A stretch of DNA of 64,000 nucleotides from Symbiodinium natans (GCA_905221605.1 CAJNDS010000191.1:493501-557500), one strand, 5' to 3'; counted from the first letter of the stretch, positions 21,456-32,967 are shown. Translations and numbers: made by a program. Notes: a model not told the origin generated them from the letters alone.

Positions 21456-22737
21456 GAAGCAACAAAGATTTATGTCTTGGATAGTCTGCGCTTCTGCGCT
21501 AAAGGGTGCAGTCGCCTTTCCTCAATCGTGTTGCAGCTGACCCGTGCCCGACTGTCTCTTACACCCCCCCATATCCGGAATGGAAAGGAGTGTGCTTGAC
21601 TAAGGGGAGATGTCTAAGAGAACTTATTCCCCCCACCCCCACCCCCACCCCCCCACTACCGAAGAAAGGAACACGGGTAGCCACAAGGGGGAAGAAGCTC
21701 AGCTTGTGGCGGAGCTGGGCTAGTGCCCAGGCGCTGTTTGACTCAGCACGGCGCAAGGATCCAATTGATCGGCCACTTTAGCTCCGGGTATAAGGCTTAG
21801 ATATCTACACATTTTCACAGAAATGATTAATGTACTTGTTTGTCTACTCTGTATATGTATCTTAGTTACTCGGCGATCTTGGTTAGGGTTTCTATACTTA
21901 TGCGGGTTAGTTTCAAGACTTCGGCGGCATGATCCGAGGGAGCTGGTAAAGTGCATTCTTACCTGCTGGCCCCTGACACACACACACACACACTGAGACA
22001 GGCTCTCAAACCAAAGCCATTGTAGCCAGGAGAAAAGTATGGCGTGTCCCAAAGTCCTGCCCTTTTTTTCTTCAAGGCTCCCGGGGTCAAAGTCCTGCTC
22101 GAAACCCTAAACCCTACGCCTTAAACCCTACTGTACCGAGATGTCGAGGCCCCCGCGAGCTCCACGGGTGTCATCTTTGGTGCAGCCGCTGCAAGCCGGC
22201 TCGCCTTAGGGCTTGGGCTCTCAGACGCGCGCACGCGGGTGAGGATCGTAAGAGCAGAGTCCAACTGAGAAGGCCATACTCTGAGGCATTTAGGGTTTAG
22301 GGATGAAGAGGTAGAGAAGCCGAGATGTGAGGAAGCATGCCGCTCCAGAAGTCTGTAATTACCCAACAGGTGGGCACTTGGCACTTGCAACACTGTTCCC
22401 TCTTCCATGGCACACGCTCCAAACAAAATTTTCTATGGTCTCAGGGCTTAGGGTCCTGGAAGGTGGACGCAAGGGCGACCCACCGATGTGTTCACATGCC
22501 CTCTACTACTCTAATTCAGGGTATAGGAACCATAATTAAGCCCTTTTAGGGATATTCACACCTCTACGCCCCTTCAAACCGCCGACTTGGGCGGCGGCTG
22601 CCTGCTGGAAAAAGCCGGCACCGATGCCTGCCGTGCTGCCAGGAGGTTACCATTGATCTTACGATGATGACTATTCATAGTACCATTACGATTCTTATGA
22701 GACATTCAAATTCTTACAGGGTTACATAGACAGTATA

Positions 22738-22968
22738 TTACATATCCCAAGCTACGCGTGCTCCAGCAAACCTCTTCTGAACCTGTAAGCCGGCATGCTG
22801 CGCCGGCCGCTCTGCAGCGAAGTCTTGCAGCAGCCCACAGACAGTTGGCCTCACGCGTAGGCTTGGGCACATGTCGTGGCCTATGGTCCACACTGCAAAG
22901 AGGGGATCATCATGCTTCTTTTGGGCTTCATCTTCGAATTGAACTCCGAAGACCTGCGCATTTGCCAT
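22738..22968 (-). CDS. Small unknown protein or first exon
   Basis: From ATG at 22968 (context ATTATGGC) the frame reads 76 residues: MANAQVFGVQFEDEAQKKHD, AVWTIGHDMCPSLRVRP, ending RFAGARVAWDM. The composition is convincingly protein-like. The frame is open further upstream, but there it translates degenerate telomere repeat (LNPKPE), so the internal ATG, or an acceptor ATGCGCAG|G just after it, is the better beginning. It ends in TAA. The frame remains protein-like past TAA to a TGA. No domain recognised. Confidence 0.45.
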   Translation of the reverse strand: MANAQVFGVQFEDEAQKKHDDPLFAVWTIGHDMCPSLRVRPTVCGLLQDFAAERPAQHAGLQVQKRFAGARVAWDM

Positions 22969-23145
22969 AATGATTTCCGCGGTTTCGGGTTTAGGGTTCA
23001 GTTTCAGCTTCAAGGCCTGGGACGGTTCCGGGATCATCCGATATCATCCGCCCAGGATGAGGCGCAGGCCAAGTTGCGTGGCCAGAAGTCGTGGATCTCC
23101 CGCCTTTTTTGCAACAAGGCCGTCGATGCTGAGATGCTGTGGATT

Positions 23146-23252
23146 TAGGGTTGTTAGGGTTGTTAGGGTTGTTAGGGTTGTTAGGGTTGTTAGGGTTGTT
23201 AGGGTTGTTAGGGTTGTTAGGGTTGTTAGGGTTGTTAGGGTTGTTAGGGTTT
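23146..23252 (+). repeat. Variant telomere-like array (TTGTTAGGG)~11
   Basis: A perfect tandem array of a 9-bp unit, TTGTTAGGG, rather than the 7-bp TTTAGGG, starting from a single TTTAGGG. It encodes Val-Arg or Leu-Leu-Gly repeats as an artefact. Confidence 0.95.
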
Positions 23253-23608
23253 TTTGGGTTCAGGATTTTTAGGTTTTATTGTTCAGGGGTTGTAGGGCTC
23301 TTAGGGTTGACTTCCCGGTGGACACACCAATCTTACTTGTGGATGGCAAAAGTTGCATACCCTCGGACACCAAGGCCGGCACTCTGCTGCTTTGAACAGA
23401 AGCACTTTGAAATTTCTGCCTGCGCTCGCGCTGAAGCTTTACTTTTTTGCCAGAGACCCTAGGCCCTAGATTCCTACATCCACTCTCTACTCCCTCTCCG
23501 TTCTTCCCTCTCGGAATCTCGGAGAACCGACAGACACCCTCTGAGGAGGTGGGGCGGGGGCGGGGGTGTCCCAAGGTAAAGCCATGAACTAAGAATCCAT
23601 GCGATTGA

Positions 23609-23923
23609 TTGCCTGGCTTGACCCGGATCTTTGCCAGGGACCAGATGACATTGGCCTTGACATGTCCGTACATGTTGGGCAATGCTCTAAATCGGGCTAC
23701 GCGCCACGGGAAGGTGAGCCCAAAAGGACCGCTCACTGAGATAACTACCCAACATACCCAACACATCTTCACGAAGTTGTTGCTCGGCTCCCGCGAGGGC
23801 TTGCTGACACTGGGCCAGTGGGAACCGATTGATCTGAATGCGGTTAAACTGCTAAGCTTGCACCTTGTAGCTTGTTGCTTACTCTGCACAGCTGTACTTG
23901 GTTTGGCTGTATGTATATGGCAG
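23609..23923 (+). CDS. Candidate exon with one membrane segment
   Basis: The plus-strand frame reads into REGLLTLGQWEPIDLNAVKL followed by a hydrophobic stretch (LHLVACCLLCTAVLGLAV) that could span a membrane. It ends at a textbook phase 0 donor, TATGGCAG|GTGAGG. The beginning is uncertain; a possible acceptor CCGCGAG|G is near 23801. A 224-residue frame is open on the opposite strand (23269-23943), so the strand is not proven. Confidence 0.38.
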
Positions 23924-24082
23924 GTGAGGCAGTGAGGCATCATTAGTTTGAAGGCGAAGACCAGCTTTGATCATGGTGGAAGCTCTTGGCCGAACGATGG
24001 TGCAGTTCAGATTTTCAAGTTGAGGTTCAGGGGTCAGGAACAAAGCCCCAACCCCAGCTTGGTAGCCCAGGAACAACATCAT

Positions 24083-24185
24083 AATAAAAGGGCACCCTTA
24101 TTGGGGTTTGTTAGGGCACAAGGAAACCCAGACCCCCCCCCCCCCCCCCAACAAAAAAAAAAAAAGGCACCGCTGGGCTACCAAG
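24083..24185. mobile_element. Family C dispersed element with poly-C/poly-A insert
   Basis: It begins AAAAGGGCACCCTTATTGGG and ends AAAGGCACCGCTGGGCTACC. The latter closely matches GATACCACTGGGCTACCAAG of the copy at 63115. About 17 C and 13 A are embedded. Confidence 0.5.
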
Positions 24186-24384
24186 CCCATTGCCCAAAAC
24201 ACGGCTTAGGGCTCGGACACAGCACTGTGCACTAAACTCGTCAGAGAGAAGATCCTGGCCCAGGCAAGCCTTTAGCCTTTAGGGTTTAGGGTTTAAGGTT
24301 TTGGGGTTAAGGTTTGAAAAAATGGTTTCGGGAGAACGGCAGCAAACAAAAACCAGCCGCTTCCACTGCGTCATAGACACGTGC

Positions 24385-24475
24385 ACATATATATATATAT
24401 ATATATATCTATATATGTTTGTATATATATATATACATATATTTATTTATTTATATTTATATATATATATATGTG
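24385..24475 (+). repeat. (TA)n / (ATATTT)n microsatellite
   Basis: TA repeat broken by GTATA and TTTATT motifs. Short Tyr/Ile frames across it are artefacts. Confidence 0.9.
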
Positions 24476-25439
24476 CTATGTGAACACTCTGCCAACTGAT
24501 TCACCAGTAACAATCCGCCACTCTGCGCCAACATTCGTGTACACATACCCCTACAAATACCTTACATATTCATGTTTTTCCTCAGAAGCCCCTACATAAC
24601 CCACTAAGTAACCCCTTTTTTTGTACCTTATATAGTCCCCATAAACATATATATATATATATACCTTGTATAGCCCGTGTATACCTAAGTGTCCCCCTAA
24701 ATAGCCCCCTGAGTCGCCCCTCAGGTCACTTACACCCCTGAGCCCAGTCCTCTGTGCGATGCATCAAGGCTCCGAAGGCGTCATCGTCTTGCAGCCGCCC
24801 CTGAGTCTGCTTATCCCCTCCCCCTAAGAATATAGGGGCCTTAAGAAATTAGAATAGGGTTTAGGGTTTGGGGTTTGGGGTTTAGGGTTTATTAAGGTTT
24901 ACGGTTTAGGGCTACTTCAGGGGCCTTAAGAATTAAAATAGGGTCTTGGGAGAGCCATTATAGTACATTTATACTAGACCAGAAGGGAATATTGCTAACA
25001 TAACGAAACTGGTGTATCAAATATTCGGGGTTAGGGGGGGGGGTTAATATTAGGGGGACGGGACTTGCGGGCTTAAGGCTGGACTCGTTCTTTGGGAAAA
25101 GTCTTGAATGTGCAGAGATATTTTTCTGGGGGGCTAGGGTTGAGGGTTGAAGGTTGAGGGAGTTTGATTGGAGCACTGCAAGCCCAAGACTGGGTTTTCG
25201 ACTTGCACTGTGCAAATCACTCCATCGGATATGTTAAAGGAGGTAATAGGGACCATCTTAAGGGCCCTGGTAACTACCCTTAGATAAACCCTAAGCCCTA
25301 CACCGCCCCTTCGTGGCGACCTGCTTGCTGCCCACGGCGGAGCGGGCAAGCGTCACAAACGCTGCGCCTTAGCGAGTGGCAAGTACCCTTTAAAACCCGA
25401 AACCCCAAACCCAATACATTCTACCTGTAATTCAATGTC

Positions 25440-25754
25440 CTAGGACCCTGTTAACGCTGCTGGTTTTCTCTGTTCTTCACTCAGCTTGGCTGCTTGCACG
25501 TCCGAGAAAAATGCCCGCACAAAATTCCTAAGAACCCGATACTTGCATAACTTGTAATTACAGGTTCTCGGAAGTCTGGCCAGTTCGCCTGCACAAAGCA
25601 TCGGCCTGCTATAGGGTTCTCTGAAGGGTTTGGGGGGGGGGGGGGGGGGCTCACACACTTCGGGAAAAAAAGAGGGCTTCTGTAGGGCTTGCGCATTAGC
25701 CAATAAATCTGATCGAAGCATCCTGGGCCCTCGGCTAACGTGGATGGAGTTCAT
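25440..25754 (-). CDS. Candidate coding frame interrupted by a proline run
   Basis: A 104-residue minus-strand frame. RMLRSDLLANAQALQKPSFF and YRVLRNFVRAFFSDVQAAKL are protein-like; between them a C18 tract (about 25632-25649) encodes prolines. It ends TAG. A poly-C within a reading frame recurs in this window (compare 47162-47172 and 21120-21137). Family not recognised. Confidence 0.37.
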   Translation of the reverse strand: MNSIHVSRGPRMLRSDLLANAQALQKPSFFPEVCEPPPPPPKPFREPYSRPMLCAGELARLPRTCNYKLCKYRVLRNFVRAFFSDVQAAKLSEEQRKPAALTGS

Positions 25755-26513
25755 CTCTGATCTGGGCCCATGTCAAGAACCAGGGGTGGGCCTTTCTAAG
25801 CCCCTTTTATCTTTTTTAAGCATGGTCCCTTTAACTTAACGGAACCATTATCCCCCCGTAATCCCCTAAAGCGGGCCCTTCCTAGTGGAAAACAACTATC
25901 GGGGGAACCAAGCCCAATATCCCGTGCTGCAAGGTATGCACGGAGATTGTGGCTAAGCAAGGGGCGGTGTGGCTGTGTGGCTATGGGGTTCTGACATAGA
26001 ATGCCATGACAGCTTCTGGTGGCTAGAGGTGCTCGTGGAAGAGGCCTCATACCGTATAGGCTCCACCAAGCAGACAGATCACATCAACAACGCCGCGCAC
26101 ACACAGAGCGCGCACGCACGCCCGGCTCGACATGCCTCATCAATACATCGGTTACTGGTACGGCATTTACTCTTGTTCTTCATGTTAAGAATACGATGAT
26201 ATCCTCCATTCAAGGATACTGCAGTGACCACAACCATCCTATGAATCTTTCATACTCCTTGTAGGCTAGGACAGAAACCACGCCAGGCCAAACCTCGCAA
26301 GTTGAGGAGGGGAATCACAAACATCGAAATGAACTATGAAAAGCTGGTGGGGTGTAGGGCTCCTGATCATGGGGTTAGGGTTCAGGATCATGGGTAGCAA
26401 GGCCTGACCCCAGATGCACGATGCGACAAGCCATGACTCCATCTGGGCAGCCCCTGCGCGTGCTCGCGTATGAGCTCCAGCGCCTCCTGAGGGAAGTCTG
26501 TGTGTTGTTGCAG

Positions 26514-27124
26514 GCTGCAGGAGTTTAAGCGCTTTAAGAAGCTGCCCTCCTGGGCTCAGCGATGCTTCGGGTTCCTTCGTACTGATGTACCGAAGACCCG
26601 ATGTACCATCCCCAAGGGCGAGGTAGGGCGGAGGTCCTCTCTTCGAGCCCTGTGTAGGCGCCAAGTCCTTGGCAATTGTGTAGCGCAGACCTCCCTGTCA
26701 GTGGGGCAGCTACTCAATGAAAGCTTCCGGCGCTAGCCTTGAAGGCATGCAGTGCACCCCTCAAAGCTCTCCCACCTTTGTGTCCAGGGTCCCGGCAGCA
26801 GCGCTTCTCCAGGCGGGGACGGCTCAGCATCGCTTGAAACCTCTTGCTGAGCTTGGACACTTCAGCTCAAACCTACACAGGTGCGCCCCAGAACTCGCTA
26901 ATTCTGTATATATGGGGCAAGTTCTGCAGCCTGATTTCAGCACCACCAAGCAAGGCCTGGACCCTCAGGATAGAATGCCCGTCCCTGTGCACATGCTCTT
27001 TCGGCAGCACCGCAACAACGCCTCGGTGCGTAGCAGTGCCATGGCTTGGGGCTCATGCCAAGCACTGCAAGCAGGTCAGTTGCTAGGCAGCGCCTGCTCA
27101 TTTCAACAAGCAGAGGCTAATTAG
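26514..27124 (+). CDS. Candidate multi-exon gene, unknown protein
   Basis: A strong acceptor, TGTGTTGTTGCAG|G, opens exon 26514-26622, which encodes 36 residues (LQEFKRFKKLPSWAQRCFGF to TIPKGE) and closes with the donor GCGAG|GTAGGG. Downstream, exon 26788-26880 lies between TTTGTGTCCAG|G and CACAG|GTGCGC. Another, 26941-27075, lies between TGATTTCAG|C and CAAGCAG|GTCAGT. The last two join in phase 2, although the 60-bp interval between them is also open, so it may not be an intron. The first exon ends in phase 0 and cannot join the second directly, so a piece is missing. No domain recognised. Confidence 0.42.
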
Positions 27125-27187
27125 GGCCATCGCCATGACGCAACCAAACCATGTCAATCAAGCTTAAAACCGCGCGAAAAGGCGACG

Positions 27188-28169
27188 TCACTCCCAGGGA
27201 GCAGGGCCTGTGTATCTTACATACACGTAGCTGTTTGGCTCAATCCCGTTCTGGCGAAGGGTCTTCTTGAGATTCACCTTCCTGGGTGGTTGGCTTGCAA
27301 CACAATACAGCCAGTCGAACCATGTGCCTAATTGTAGAATGTGTGTATATAAATGTAATTATATGTATATGTATATATGTATGTATATATATAACACATG
27401 CTACACACACGCAAGCTTCGGCAAACATACCCTCGTGAGTCCATATCGCACTTCATGCCAAAGCCCAGCGTCTTTCCGCCCTTAAGTGTCAACTCGATCG
27501 GCCGTCCATCGCGGAGAGACTCCTGAATCAGCCGCACGAGCCCGTATCCCGTTTCATTCTCGAAGCCATCCATTTCGTAGGAGACACTGCACTCGCGGCC
27601 GTTCACGAGGCCGGTCACATACCTGGGATGAATGAATGCAGAGGTAACGGTGTGGCTGTCAAGATGTTGTTTGGCTTGATGTCATGGTAGTTGCACTACA
27701 TACATGCCATGCTTGCATCCGCCTAACCGAGCCAGGTTGCACAGAATGTTCACCGAGTAGTGTATTCATCAGTTAAACCAGATACATACATAATATATAT
27801 ATATATGAGTTTTTACATTTATATTTATTTTATTTATCTTTATTTATGTATGAATGAATGAATGAATAAGTAAATACACAAACAAATAGAAATACAAATA
27901 TAAACACAAATATAAAGAAACAAATAAATAAATATAAATATATGTATTTATTTATTGATTTATGTATATTTCTATCTATTTGTATTTATATTTATATCGA
28001 TTAATTGCAGGCCTGGATACGCCTCGCCTGTGGGCCCAACGGGTGCCTTCTTTTTGGGAGTCTCCCCTCGCAGCTTCGCATTCTCCTTTTCGAGCTTGGC
28101 AGCCTTTCGACGGAGCTCTTCGACTTCCCGACTCGCCGAAGCCGCAGCAGGACGCTTCTTCGGTGGCAT
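27188..28169 (-). CDS. Three-exon gene for a small basic/coiled-coil N-terminal protein
   Basis: Exons 28169-28021, 27622-27431 and 27281-27188 join to 144 residues and end at TGA. Both introns are GT-AG: 398 bp (GTATCC...CCCAG) and 149 bp (GTATGT...CCCAG). All junction codons (Ala, Gly) are restored in phase. The N-terminus is lysine/proline-rich (MPPKKRPAAASASREVEELR) and continues into a short charged coiled-coil (KAAKLEKENAKL). The rest is a compact domain (GYGLVRLIQESLRDGRPIEL, TLKGGKTLGFGMK, VNLKKTLRQNGIEPNSYVYV). I chose ATG 28169 because its context GCGACCATGCC is good, although the frame is open 23 codons further upstream. I do not recognise the fold and see no enzyme motif; a nucleic-acid or chromatin role is only a guess from the basic N-terminus. 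Intron 1 is filled with AT-rich simple sequence. Confidence 0.75.
27785..28005 (+). repeat. AT-rich simple sequence inside an intron
   Basis: ATATAT, TTTAT and (GAAT)n-type repeats fill most of the first intron of the 27.2-28.2 kb gene. A second TATG array (about 27350-27395) lies in its second intron. Confidence 0.85.
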
Positions 28170-29257
28170 GGTCGCTGCGACAGGTGGCAAGGGGAGGGGC
28201 GGGAGGCGCCAAGGCCTGCAACACGCTACGGGCAACAATCATGTCAAAATCCCCGGCTCGGAGGGGGCAGCTCAAAGTTCTAGGCTTGCGAGCTATTTTT
28301 TGGGGAGGGCGCGCAACATGAAAAAGTCATGAAGCCCTGCAAGCCCCGGAAAGCAACGACGCTAAACCCTGCCAGAAAATCATATAAGTATACAATAATA
28401 TCATATAAAAAGAAAACATTATTAATCGTGATATACTGATATAAACGCCCAAAGCCACCCACCTTTCGAGAGCCCGAGAGTCCCACCTGCTCTTGCCCGG
28501 CCGCCACTGCACGAGCTGCGAGTTGGCCGCAGGCCGCCCCCATGGCTCGACCTGGGTTTGTTCAAGGTCACTTGGGTTGAGGGTTTAGGGTTTAGGGTTT
28601 GCCAGTTTAGGGTTTAGGGCTAGGGTAAACGGGGTGCGGCATAAACTAGGGTTCGACTTGGGTTTAGGGCTACTGTGATACCCAGCTATCTTCTTCGCAG
28701 CATAGAGAAGTTAGTTGATGCAAGTGGCCGTAACATAGACTAGTCTTGCGCTCACTATAATACAAATCAGCAGACTTGTGCAATTCGGGGTGATGCTAAA
28801 TATAGGATTACTTAGCGCAACTAGCCCTTGAATAGATTAGCCTTCGTCTTCACTATACTGAGGGGCGGACGTGTGCAAATAGTAGACACTGCATTGTTGT
28901 TTCTGAATAATGTAGGTAGTTTATGCTATGCAATTCCCTCAAACAGATTACTCTGCCTCTTGCTGCAACCGAAAAACTAAAACTTCGAGACCAACGCCTC
29001 TGGGCCACCATAGTCTGGCAGCTCCACATTGGAAAACAAGTATTCTATTTGATTCTATTTGCATCAGACATTTCGGAGGGCGTAGACTCCTCTGTTGGTT
29101 TTGGGTTTCAGCACGAATGCTCAGAATTGCTGTTTTGTTTGTTTGGTTGTTTCGACTTTCGCTTTTTGGTGAACATGCCCTGGGCCACTGTGGCCGCAGC
29201 TCATTCGCCCTCACGACTGCCCTTGGACCCTGGAATGCGTAATTTTCTGAGTGTGCT

Positions 29258-29686
29258 TTGACCCGTCGCAAACGAAGCAGACCTGAGCCAACTGCCACAA
29301 ATTCCTCTCACAGGCGGCCGAGGACCCAGCCCTCCGTCGTGCTCCACCTGCTTTGTCAGCATCGACACATGAGGAAGGCGGGGCCTAGAAGAGACACCGA
29401 ACACAAACAAACTACCTTGGAGTCCTTAGCTAAAAGCTGCTGGTGGGTGGGCAGTTGGGCATCCTTACCAGGAGAAGCTAAAGCATTCAGGGTGCAGCTG
29501 GCAACAGGCTCGGCGACCTGCCTGACAGTGGCCCGCAGCCCTTTTGACCGAAGCCTGGGCCATCTTCCACCCGCTCTCCCTAAAGTTCAGTGTTCTCAAA
29601 TTGCCAGAGCGATGAGAAAACACACGCTGCCGCTGCATCTTCATCAAAGCTTCTTGGCTTACATCTATCTATATATGAATACATAA
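29258..29686 (+). CDS. Weak candidate coding frame
   Basis: A 142-residue plus-strand frame, partly protein-like (VARSPFDRSLGHLPPALPK), running at its end into a TA microsatellite. No splice signals checked out, and it may be chance. Confidence 0.2.
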   Translation: MTRRKRSRPEPTATNSSHRRPRTQPSVVLHLLCQHRHMRKAGPRRDTEHKQTTLESLAKSCWWVGSWASLPGEAKAFRVQLATGSATCLTVARSPFDRSLGHLPPALPKVQCSQIARAMRKHTLPLHLHQSFLAYIYLYMNT

Positions 29687-29694
29687 ATAAATAA

Positions 29695-29729
<35 letters not shown>

Positions 29730-29894
29730 CATATATGTACATAAACCGGAAGCCCTTAACCTCACTTACTCGGGTTGACAGGGCTGCCTGCGCGCGGCTA
29801 CTTACAGCTGGGTGCACGGCAGCGCGCGGAAGTCACGGAGCTGCTTCGATGTGGGCCTAGCTTCGGACTCGTGTATTTTGGCCACCCGTAACAT

Positions 29895-30002
29895 GGGGGT
29901 TTACCATATTAAGGCGGTACCTTTTGAGGTCCTTATTATAAGGGGATCCTACCATTTTTGGGGGTCTATGTTAGGGGTCCCTTATTATCGTAAATTTCCA
30001 CA
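29895..30002. mobile_element. Family D dispersed element
   Basis: GGTACCTTTTGAGGTCCTTA, GGGGTCTATGTTAGGGGTCC and CTTATTATCGTAAATTTCC align in order with the copy at 62308-62410. The two are diverged but collinear over about 100 bp. Confidence 0.6.
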
Positions 30003-30340
30003 TAGGGCTTCTTCTGCCAGCGCGAGAATGAGTGCTGCGCGGGTATATCTTCATGTCTGTTCTATTCTTGCATTGGGCCTTTGTTTGGGCTGGTTTGGCT
30101 GTACAGTGACACCGTAGAGTTTTAGGATGTAGGGTCCAGAGCTTTCGGGCTTCTGGCTGTGCGACAAACGGACTTTCTCAGTTCATGGCCATGTGTGAAG
30201 AATCACGCCGTGCCAGAGGACTCTAACGTAGTTCTTCCGTACTTGGGGCTGTCAATGTCGCGCTTTTAGGGTCATGGAAAGGATCCTCCATCGTGCATGT
30301 GATTAGACAAAGGCTGCTGGGGCGGGAAGACCACAAAAAA

Positions 30341-30445
30341 CTACCATTTGCTTAAGAACCCAAAAAGAATAAAATATAATAATCCCCATATTACCCTTAC
30401 TAAGGAAGAATATCTGTATTTTTGGGGTTCTTAAGCAATTAGTAG
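30341..30445. mobile_element. Family F foldback element, full copy
   Basis: Terminal inverted repeats: CTACCATTTGCTTAAGAACC on the left and GGTTCTTAAGCAATTAGTAG on the right. About 105 bp, AT-rich interior, no coding capacity. Other copies or parts are at 9310, 14303 and 45149. Confidence 0.8.
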
Positions 30446-31318
30446 AAAATAGGCTCGCATCGAACACCTCAACTATCCTTCTGGTCGTCGTTTATGTTTT
30501 TTTGTTGGTTGCTGTAAACCCGGGCCTCAGTATAAAAAGGTACTTTTTCAAAGTGGCTTCCTTAGTGGCTTCCATATTGAACTCCGCACCGAAAAAAAAA
30601 CCTTGACAAGTGTAAACACCACCACATCCTTTGTGGCAGGTTTGCCCAAGAACCCAGCAGGCGGCCGTATAAGGGTTTGGAATCACCCTAAACCCTACAA
30701 ACCCTGAGAGGGCCAGGCACTTGGTAGCCAGCGGCCGCACCAACCTGCCGTGGAACTTTATTCCACCCGAAGGCTCTGACGTGGTTTCTCTTCCTGTTTT
30801 GGTTGGGTTTAGGGTTCTGCTATATAAATATAAATATATATTTATTTATTTTATTATTTTTTATTTATTATTGTTATTATTGTTGTTTAATTTTTACTCT
30901 TTTTTTTTGGGGGGGGGGGGGTTCTATAGCCAGTCCCTGGACATTTAACGACCGAACTACACGAGAGAACACGTTCAGGGGCACCATCGGCAGATGATCA
31001 TAGATTCAAGGTTTAGGGTTTAGGGTTTGGTGCTTAGGGCCTCAAGTCTCCCATGGTTGTTCCCGCGCCCGGCAGGCGGACACACAATCACTTGCTGGTT
31101 GAGCTCCGAATTCCGCGCCTATTTGCGTCACACATGCCTTCGAGTGTACAGGGGCAATGCGGTAGTGCCCGGCCTCCGTGGCATTGTATGGCACCTGGAA
31201 TATGCGACAAGCACACAAAAGCAGGGCTCGTTCAGGCTTCAGGGCGCCGGCCCTCATAAACTTTTTTAGGGTTTAGGGTTTAGGGTTTAGGCTTTAATAA
31301 TTTTAATTAAGTTTGTGT

Positions 31319-31741
31319 TTAGGAATGCAGCCTTGAATCAGCTTGCTCGCAATTTTGACTATGCACCCTTGCAATTAGGACTCCCGGCGGAGGTCCATAA
31401 TCCCTGTAAACACAACGACCCAAGTTTGAGCAGCATGCTCGGGCAGGAACGCCACCTTTGAAGGTAGTGAATCTTTCTAGACCGTACTCGGCCATTCCAT
31501 TTGTGCCTGTGCCCAAGCAGAATGTCACTAGTATGCCCACTAGTGCCCACACAGCACGGTTTATAGTTACGCAAACAGTGTCCCTAGAAGTGAAGCGATG
31601 GGGTACTGAAGCCACTGAAGGTAGCAACCACCGCGCGTGTTTCTGCGCAAGGGCTGTGACTCGTTGCTGCTGGCTCGTCTTTTCACCCCGTGCTCTGACC
31701 TTCCTTTGGGTGCGGGCCACGTGCAGCAAATCACAGTGCAT
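31319..31741 (-). CDS. Candidate coding frame, unknown protein
   Basis: A 140-residue minus-strand frame with protein-like stretches: KTSQQQRVTALAQKHARWLL and VTINRAVWALVGILVTFCLG. The latter could be a membrane segment. It ends close to AT-rich DNA and a telomere array at 31263. Start ATG is at 31741. No family recognised. Confidence 0.3.
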   Translation of the reverse strand: MHCDLLHVARTQRKVRARGEKTSQQQRVTALAQKHARWLLPSVASVPHRFTSRDTVCVTINRAVWALVGILVTFCLGTGTNGMAEYGLERFTTFKGGVPARACCSNLGRCVYRDYGPPPGVLIARVHSQNCEQADSRLHS

Positions 31742-32252
31742 TAGAGCCCTTGAAACCCTGTCTCGCCCTGACCTGTCTTATTATACCTAAACCCTAAACC
31801 CTGATTACCTTAGTTGTCCAGTAACCTGGGGGAAGTAAAGGTTAACCTTTGGGATTATCAGGGATTATACTACCCAAAAACAAGTTTAAAGCTTACCTAC
31901 TCTACCCCTTAGAACCTTAAAAACGAAAGCAATATGTTCAATATACTCTTGGATTTTATATGAACAAAAATAAAGAAAAACCCAAGGGGGATACAGGGTT
32001 TTATATGAACAACGATGAAAAAACATAATTCCCAAGGGGGATGTAGTACTAGGTTACCCTACCTGTCGCCGAGGCCCCTTGCAGCTCAGCATGCTGGCAT
32101 CGACGCCGAAGTTCTACGTAAGGCGCCCAGGTTTAGGGTTTAGGGTTCAGGGCTTGGGGCAACGGGACTTTTTGAGCAAGCACGTTTCAGATTTTCTCAT
32201 GGTAGTTCCTTTTGGGTAGTGTACTCGAGTGTACTATAGTGTACTTGAATCC

Positions 32253-32756
32253 CTAATCATCGAGAAACTCTGAGAGAGTGGGTGTGGCTGTTATTCTAGC
32301 TACAGCACAAGATGTTGCAACGTGCTGCACCAGGAGCCCTTTGGCGTCTTCGGGAAGCACCCCGAGATCGCGACTACACGGTTGCAGCTGTGGTGACACT
32401 TCTGGCACTTGTGGCCACGTCTTGCGAAGCCCCCTGAGTCCCGACAATACAAGCACAAAGAGGTCAACATCCCGAGAATCCGCATGTGGGCACTTGATGG
32501 TGCGATGTGGAGAACACACATGATCAAACCGGATATCCTTAACAATCCTGGCCTAGGCAAGAACCTGGCCTATGCAAGAAGGCCGTGCAGGATTTGTGCT
32601 GACCACAGTGCCGCTGTTCTGAGCAACAAGTGCACCCTTCAAGCTGACACACTCAACCCCAAAACCACATCTGGAACCCATGTGAGCCCTTAGCCGGGAC
32701 TCGGAAGCAAGGGAAGGGATGTTCCTCGCTGATGTTGCTGCCGACATTGGAATCAC
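32253..32756 (-). CDS. Candidate two-exon gene with a possible zinc-binding segment
   Basis: An upstream frame (about 32740-32560, VSLKGALVAQNSGTVVSTNP) ends at a donor AGGCCAG|GTTCTT. Downstream, two overlapping frames are both protein-like. One (to 32253) reads VDLFVLVLSGLRGLRKTWPQ and ends SEFLDD followed by TAG. The other (to 32300) carries CLYC and CQKCHHSC, spaced eleven residues apart like a zinc ribbon. Only one can be right, and I cannot decide. Confidence 0.33.
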
Positions 32757-32967
32757 ATCTCATCCCGGCGGGGCCCCACCCCTCCTGGACCCATCATCTT
32801 CTGCATCACCTTGGTTGGAGATTGCGTGTGGACTGCTAGGTTGGCCCCTTAAACCCTTTGAAAAATGTCATAAATACGATCTTCTTAAATCCAATAAGGG
32901 AACATGTCACAAGGTCCTGACTAGATTTAAGGCGCCTGCCCTTGCTAGACCCGGGAGTCACCTAGAA

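Noticed and set aside
23269-23943. 224-residue minus-strand open frame
   Set aside because: Length alone is notable, but composition is weak and the plus strand carries a protein-like segment ending at a textbook donor. Not fully excluded.
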